A DNA stretch of 64,000 nucleotides from Seriola aureovittata (Eukaryota; Chordata; Actinopteri; Carangiformes; Carangidae), in contig NC_079374.1 in NCBI RefSeq assembly GCF_021018895.1, positions 1,776,212-1,840,211 on the forward strand. Reading direction: 5' to 3'. The position numbers and the translations under genes are program-made. The notes under the pieces are model-generated. The model searched no databases and was not told where the DNA came from. It was given only the letters and a program-made list of their open reading frames with translations. Below, in pieces: positions 58,244 through 64,000 of this stretch (the first letter of the stretch is position 1; each line of letters opens with the position of its first letter).

Positions 58244-58734
58244 TTAAAGCTCCTCCAGTGTAAAGGTGTGTGTCCATGTGTAGTGTGATTATAGATCAGC
58301 TCTAGCTTCTATATTAATACTGTGAAAGTATCAAAGCCTCAGTCCACAGAGAAATGCACACAGCCTGTATTCAGAAACTGAGCCTTAAAACCAGCCGTCA
58401 GGACTTCTGGAACTTTGTGATGTCACAACAAAGCAGTCACCAAGCCCCGCCCACCTGGACCCACCATCCAAACATTGCAGGATTTGGTTTCTCTGAGTGT
58501 TTTTACCTGAAATCTGCTTTATTTTTATTGGATCACTCAGAAAACAGTCAGCCAATCAGAAGAGAGGCTCAGAGCCTCCTCTCTTCTGATTGGCTCACTG
58601 ACCTGTTGTTACTAGAGCTGCAGAGAGAAGCCTGAGAGAGGAGATGTAAAACTACACTGAGATGGTTTTTATATCTTCTGATGGATCAACACTTCAAATA
58701 AAACACAGAAGAAGAAAAAAATATGGAGCTTTAA
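58244..58734 (+). mobile_element. TTAA-ended MITE-like element, full copy 2 (491 bp)
   Basis: Begins TTAAAGCTCC and ends GGAGCTTTAA, so the ends are inverted repeats with TTAA at each border. Nearly identical to 20187-20674 reversed. The central hairpin has 18-bp perfect arms and carries two CCAAT boxes in opposite orientation (58552-58595 region). There is a GC-box-like GGGCGGGGC (as gccccgccc at 58444-58452) and a tgatgtca half-CRE. A 93-codon frame runs through both copies but looks like no transposase. Confidence 0.85.
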
Positions 58735-59186
58735 TTGAGTCATAATTTCAAACCTGTTTGAAAGTTTTCACACTTCACTTAAAAATAACAATTAAGTGTT
58801 GCTATTAATTTGATTTCAATCAGCTAATTGAGTTATTGATCATGTATAAAATATGGGACCTTTAAATTCACATGGAGCTGGTTTGGGACGAACTGGACAG
58901 ACACACAAACACAGTCACACACTGTATAAACTGTGTAAGGGAGGGAAGGTATTCAGGACGGCCTAATGACTTCTCATGAATCATTATCATTCTCGACATT
59001 CCTGCATTAAACACAAGGTCTATTGTGGTGTCCACCCTCAGGGCATCTCTCTGCCTCTTTCTCCACCGTCTCTGTCTTTGTATCTTGTTCGCTCGGGGGC
59101 AGGTAGCGCCATTTTTTTTTGTTGTCCTCCTTTGTTTATTTCATAAACTGCGGACTCATGAATTTACACTGCACACAGTCAGAGCC

Positions 59187-59224
59187 TGTGTGTGTGTGTG
59201 TGTGTGTGTGTTGTGTGTGTGTGT
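59187..59224. repeat. (TG)n microsatellite
   Basis: 38-bp TG tract with one TTG slip. Confidence 0.93.
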
Positions 59225-60099
59225 TTTTTTGTCACTTAACTTTATTTCATCTGAGGTTCAAGAGACACGACGGCAGCCGAGTGAAGCTTCACTGTCAGCA
59301 GCTGAATCAATGTGTGGGTTTCTACATGTCCGAGAGAGAGAGACGGAGAAAGAGACGCAGACAGTTCAGTCAGTCAGAGACGTGTTCTCAACAATTCCCC
59401 CTGCGTCAGAGCTGACCACTCTCGCTTTCCCAGAGATCCGTCGGTCAGTTAATCAATCTCTGGTCCGGGGCAGGAGCAGGATCTTGACGGCTGCTGCTCC
59501 TCAGGACTGAGCTGCACCAGCTGTTCCTGAATCCATCACAAGTTTCAGTGTCAAGTTTCTTAGTGACTCCCAGTTTGTTCCACAGTGATTCTCTGAAGTG
59601 GATTTCTGTCTCATTAAGAGAAACGAAACTCTGTAAACTACGCCTGGACCGATAATCTATCACGATATTTAGACTGGACTGTGTCGTAGTGTAAACGTAA
59701 ACTATATAAACCAGGAAGTTACTTGTATAAAATGTTGGAGAGTAAATATAACGGAGAATGAAGAAAATAAGGACTTCAGACACGGCATCTGTTTGTCTTC
59801 CTCCACAGGAGGTGTAAACATGTTGATGACATTCATTTAGAGTTGATTGACTTCAGTGTTTGCCTCAGGCTGATGTAGAGGTGACGATCTGATGTTAGAA
59901 GTTCTGTCTTTGCTAACCACACCATTTCTAGTGATTAAACGGCTAGCCCCGCTAACTGTAGCTGCAGACAGCAGCCCTCCAAGATGGCGGCGTTACAGTC
60001 CACCAGCGGGACCTGCTGCAGGGAGGGAGACAGGAAGCAGCAAGAGGCGGAGCAACAAATTAACTTTCAAATCAAAACAATTAGATATAGCAGCTAATG

Positions 60100-60270
60100 A
60101 ACTACGAAGTAAGAAGCATCAAAGCAGCGGAAAGAAGAAGAAGAATCACAACGTCTGGTCAAGACTTTCAGAATAAAACCAGGTGGAAACAGGAAGCAGG
60201 TAGTGATTCAGATCGATTCTACCCAAAAAGATTGTCATGTGATCTTTTAGCCAGATCACCCACCGCTAAG
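60100..60270. repeat. Uncharacterised dispersed repeat, copy B
   Basis: Matches 45740-45905 in the order 'aagcatcaaagcagcggaaag', 'ggtcaagactttcagaataaaa', 'gattctacccaaaaagattg', 'agccagatcacccaccg'. Upstream (59890-60060) it is preceded by 'ccaagatggcggcg', which may belong to the same unit. Confidence 0.75.
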
Positions 60271-60411
60271 CTGACGTTTCACTGCCTCCTGCCAGTAAGA
60301 AGTCATCCACTCCCAGGTCAAACGGCTCTGCAGTAGTGTTGTGTATATATCGGCTCTGATCGCCAGCGATGTCAACGTCGCCTGCTCAGCACGATGCTGC
60401 TAAACCAGAGG

Positions 60412-60413
<2 letters not shown>

Positions 60414-60471
<58 letters not shown>
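60414..60471. repeat. (TG)29 microsatellite
   Basis: 58-bp TG tract. Confidence 0.97.
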
Positions 60472-60472
<1 letters not shown>

Positions 60473-60889
60473 CTGTAACTGCATGTGATGTGATGACATA
60501 GTTCCCTGCATTTGGGAGGTGAACTCAGTCAACAGTGTAAAAGCAGACTAATCGTCTGTTTTCCTGAGCATTTCACTTCCTGTTCTTTCGCCTCGTATCA
60601 GTCTGACTGTGCGATTATTTCTACAGTATTTCTCTTTTTTCTGTTTCCCGGTTTTTATCTTTGCATGAGCTGAAGATGATTTAGTTGTTTATGTTGACGC
60701 TTGGACAGCTGAGCAGATCACTTGGCTGCAGGAACAACAGAAACGCCAGAGGTGTCAGTCTAATCTAATAACCAAGAGAACGTGACTGTCATCTCCATGA
60801 GGAGCTGCTGACACAGCTCAGCGCTACTTCCTCTCTTGTTGTTTCCAGCGATCAGACTGACTGACTGACTGACACACATGTGTACGTGA

Positions 60890-60985
60890 GGCGGAGGTAG
60901 AGCCGCCGCCGCCGCCGCTCGCCGCGGGTCGGCCCATCAGCCGCAGTCTGAGCGTGAATGATGCTCCGGACCCTCACGTCTCGTA
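60890..60985. other. Small CpG-rich segment with (CCG)5
   Basis: 'gccgccgccgccgccgctcgccgcggg' inside otherwise AT-rich intron; too short for a typical CpG island. Could be a minor internal promoter or chance. Confidence 0.3.
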
Positions 60986-61834
60986 AAGCCGTTGACATTT
61001 ACGGAATGAGACGCGGCATGATTGATGCACTGTGAAGTTGGGAGGGAGTGCAGCCTGCAAATCACCCTTTACCGCAGCAACACACACACAAAGATGCAGA
61101 TAGATGGCGTGCAATATAGGGCACCCTATCTTTTTGATGTTGCCGTAAATTCCCCTTTGGTTACCCTGACGTGGAATGCAGCAAACGCTCCTCTCCTCCT
61201 CTCTCTCAAGACTTTTCCCACCTCCTCTCACAGGGTCATTTATAGGACCAACAGATTAAGGTCCCAGGTTACGGCAACACCTCCTACCTGCGAGGTCAGC
61301 TGCAGTGCCAGAGGGTAAAGGTCAGGAACTGTGTGGTTATTAAGCGCTAGCTGCCGTGAACTGTGAGACTAAAGGTCGCACTTATTTACTTTTGACACCG
61401 GAGATGACGCTCTTTATTCGCTTCAACTCTCTTCTCTCGTCCAGGAGCAGCAGTGAGAGAAATAAAGAAGGGATGAGTGAAGGAGCAGAGATGATCAGAA
61501 AGGGAACAAAAGTCGTCTTGTTATCGGGACCGAAGCCGACAGCAATTACTGCAGCAGCGGCCACATCACAGTGAATTAATTATAGAGCCCAGCAGCAGAG
61601 CGCGTTCGTGACCGTCCTGGTTAAAACTCAACGATGGTCAGCTTTTCTTTTACATTAAATATAAAATACAGGTTATATAAAACATCAGTAATGGCGTCCA
61701 CACTTCATCTGATTAACTCGTGTTTCTGGAGATATTTAAAGACTTCCATCCTCCATGTGTAATGATGGGTATTAAATGTTTTAACCCAGTAATCCTCACT
61801 GTAACTGTACAGTATGTGTAGTGGAGAGAACCTC

Positions 61835-62025
61835 CAGAGCTGCAGTTCCTCTAACGGCCACTAGAGTCTGGCTCCAACAGTGAGTCAGTCCCCATAGACT
61901 CCCATGTTAAAATGTCCAACTTTACAGCAGAAATAAACATGTTTACAGCCTGGTACAGAAACTGTTTTGGTCTCTACAGCTAATTTCCTCCTTCATGACA
62001 CCTGTTTATATAACTCACCTGTTTC
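61835..62025 (-). repeat. Reversed copy of the 'gggagtctatggggactgac' family, first part
   Basis: Reverse complement of the 25438-25728 body, about 190 bp, ending abruptly at 'aactcacctgttt'. The family continues at 62372 after an inserted ERE-bearing repeat. Confidence 0.85.
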
Positions 62026-62372
62026 TTATTATTCCTGCTCATGTGACAGTCACAGCTGGAGACATGTAGTTTCCAGGTTGTCCGTCCCATTCCCGTGAAC
62101 ATGATATCTCGGTGAGGCCTCGACGGAACTTCTTCAAATTCAGCACAAAGTTCAAGGTCACGCTGACCTCACAAAACAGCCATAAAAGCAAGTTTTACTC
62201 AAATATCTATGAGGATTAAATGACGTGATGCCGTTTTATATCCAAAAGGTCAAAGGTCAACTTGACCGTGACATTATTCAATGCTATCACTGGGGAAGGA
62301 GAGACTGTTACCATATTTGCTGTAACTTGACTGGTTGGTGGAGTAAACAACCACAAGACGGCGATTCTAGTT
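62025..62372 (+). repeat. ERE-bearing dispersed repeat, copy 3, nested insertion
   Basis: Lies between two halves of another repeat (61835-62025 and 62372-62435). Begins 'ttattattcctgctcatgtgacagtcacagc' and ends 'ggcgattctagtt', agreeing with both ends of copy 2. Carries a perfect AGGTCAnnnTGACCT (62155-62169) and a DR1 (62247-62259) followed by an inverted half-site 'acttgacc'. Confidence 0.85.
62155..62169. promoter_or_regulatory. Perfect ERE palindrome (ERE 4)
   Basis: AGGTCACGCTGACCT in the nested repeat copy 62025-62372. Confidence 0.7.
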
Positions 62373-62435
62373 AAAGCTTAACGTTACGAATAATTGAGGG
62401 CGTGGCCTATTTGAGTGACAGATGAGGTGAGCGTG
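62372..62435 (-). repeat. Reversed copy of the 'gggagtctatggggactgac' family, second part
   Basis: 'aataattgagggcgtggcctatttgagtgacagatgaggtgagc' is the reverse complement of the start of 25438-25728. What follows (to about 62740, with 'ccaacatggcggcggcgg') may be more of the same element. Confidence 0.75.
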
Positions 62436-62913
62436 TCCGCCACAAACCGACAAGTCTCAGCTCCACCTCTTTGCCCATTTTTTGATTAGCTGGGAGTTAG
62501 GGGGCGGAGTCAGGGCACTGCCAACATGGCGGCGGCGGAGCAGCTCTCTCCTGTGGGTGACGTCCATCTTTATTTGCAGGCTGTGATCCCTCGTCCCGTC
62601 ACTGCGTTTGGAGAGACCGCAGCAATGACCGGAACTTTTTTTTTGATAGATGCTCGGCACGGACAAGAAATTAGAGGAGGTGAGCAGCGTGTTGCGACCT
62701 TGAAAAACCCATTTCGTGTAATTACTGGACAATAATAAGATGATACATCATGATTCAGATTTAAGTCAACATCTTGATATAACGGGATCAACACATTACT
62801 GGGTAACCTTGTCCAACCCTGACTCCCTAATTCACTTCAGTTCACCGGAGAAGTGTCTCGTGCAGGTAAAAGCCATTTATAGAAAGAAGTGATTAGAGAA
62901 TGAAGTCGGTCCT

Positions 62914-62936
62914 GGGGGGGGGGGGGGGGGGGGGGG
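62914..62936. repeat. Poly(G) tract, 23 bp
   Basis: Twenty-three consecutive G. Confidence 0.9.
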
Positions 62937-63066
62937 TCATCTTCCCCTCAGCGTGGATGAACTGCAAAGAGCCAGAGTCAAATCTGGGTTAGGAAAGAAA
63001 AGAGGAGGCTTCACCCGGCGTCTCTGCTGTGACTGTCTCTCTCTTCCTGTCCATGTCTCTCTTCTG

Positions 63067-63089
63067 CCCCCCCCCCCCCCCCCCCCCCC
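63067..63089. repeat. Poly(C) tract, 23 bp
   Basis: Twenty-three consecutive C, only 130 bp from the G23 tract, so the two could pair. Confidence 0.9.
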
Positions 63090-63514
63090 TCTCGCCCTCT
63101 TCCTGTTATTTCAGTGAGGGTGGCTAAAGTGCAGGAATCATCAGAACAGCCGTGTGCAGCTGACTGCTATTCAGAGCCATAATGGCTGACGCTGTGTGCA
63201 GCTGAGGCCCATTCAAAGCCAGAATGCCTCCTCCACGTACAGTTGATTTCTTCCAAGACGCCCAGTTTCCGCCACTTGAGCCGTCTGCGGTTCAAAGCAG
63301 CCCCCCCCCCCCATCACGCTTTCCCTCCGTCTGCCTCCCTTCACCTCCTCCTCTCTCCCGACAGATTTCTAAAGTTAATCTTTCCTACTCGGCAGTATTG
63401 CGAGGCTGATGTGTGCGGGAGATTGTGCCTCTTAAACCTTTTTGTTAATGCTTGCCCAGGCTGCTGTGAATAAGCCTCTCATCTGCTGCAGAGTAGCTCT
63501 TTGCTCAACACATG

Positions 63515-63516
<2 letters not shown>

Positions 63517-63545
<29 letters not shown>

Positions 63546-63571
63546 ACACACACACACACACACACACACAC
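63517..63571. repeat. (CA)n microsatellite
   Basis: 55-bp CA tract with one AACA slip. Confidence 0.95.
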
Positions 63572-64000
63572 TACGCTCTATCACAGTATAAAAGTATATC
63601 ATGGTATTTAGAAATCCACCCTTTTTCTATTAGACACAGGCGCTCGGTTACTGTGAGGAACTGTGGTGTAGAACACGCTCCAGCAGGGGGCAGTCATGAG
63701 ACAGTCGAGATGTATTCAATTAGCAAAAAAAACTAAACACAGAAAATCTTGGTATTTGAGGCTTTTTTTTGTCATTTGTGCTTGAAAAACGTCAAGCGAT
63801 CGATCTGACAGTCGACTTATCGATTCATTTCTGGGGAACATTCAAGTCCTTGTACTCTAAAGGTCCATCGATGTCATTATGGATATTTATTAGCTCTTGG
63901 CTCAGACCTGCCAACCTCCTGCTTCCCCTGGTCTCATCAGCTCTGTACTTTCATGTTTGCACCTTTTCTTCTTTTATTCCCCAGTATTCTGCGTATTCAG

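Noticed and set aside
58354..58635. 93-codon frame, nearly identical to one at 20283-20564 on the other strand
   Set aside because: Both lie inside copies of the MITE-like element; identity reflects recent copying, and no transposase or known domain is present.
63961..64000. Acceptor-like 'ttttcttcttttattccccag' at 63984 as start of cask exon 2
   Set aside because: Bases after it (tattctgcgtattcag) would not restore Lys20 or give Gly-Pro-Phe-Ser. The final AG at 64000 could be the acceptor, but the exon would lie outside the window.

Overview
The window looks like euchromatic teleost (probably percomorph) DNA. Evidence: one recognisable vertebrate coding exon with a consensus splice donor, a CpG-rich promoter-like block, many CA/GT microsatellites, and several interspersed repeat families whose wording is familiar from percomorph genomes. 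No bacterial, phage or CRISPR feature is present. Almost every open frame is a chance frame or a frame through a simple repeat.

The only gene identified with confidence is cask (calcium/calmodulin-dependent serine protein kinase, a MAGUK scaffold) on the + strand. Coding exon 1 lies at 28119-28177 and encodes [19 protein letters not shown] plus two bases of a split Lys codon, followed by gtaagt. It sits at the 3' end of a CpG-rich promoter/5'UTR block (about 27080-28118). From 28178 to the end of the window is intron 1 (at least 35.8 kb). No cask exon 2 is visible, so all later features are read as intronic.

Layout: 1-27 kb is upstream non-coding DNA with repeats, two loci of a 52/53-bp minisatellite, inverted-repeat elements, a TTAA-ended MITE-like element and AT-rich blocks that look like candidate conserved enhancers. 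27.1-28.2 kb is the cask promoter and first exon. 28.2-64 kb is intron 1, very rich in dinucleotide arrays (a cluster at 48.7-50.2 kb, a 101-bp TG array at 58.0 kb). It also holds a second full MITE copy, two more copies of a repeat carrying oestrogen-response-element palindromes, a 20-bp minisatellite present in both orientations around 51.6-52.2 kb, and one uncharacterised GC-rich open frame at 50.2-50.6 kb.

Most noteworthy: (i) a repeat family (18.7, 38.1, 62.0 kb) whose copies carry four perfect AGGTCAnnnTGACCT palindromes plus DR1 half-site repeats; one copy is nested in another repeat, which reveals its boundaries; (ii) a 490-bp MITE-like family with a central CCAAT-box hairpin; (iii) the inverted 20-bp minisatellite, open in all three + frames; (iv) nine G/C homopolymers of 20 bp or more. 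No multi-gene novel system is seen. Repeat family assignments are from memory of sequence patterns and were not searched.
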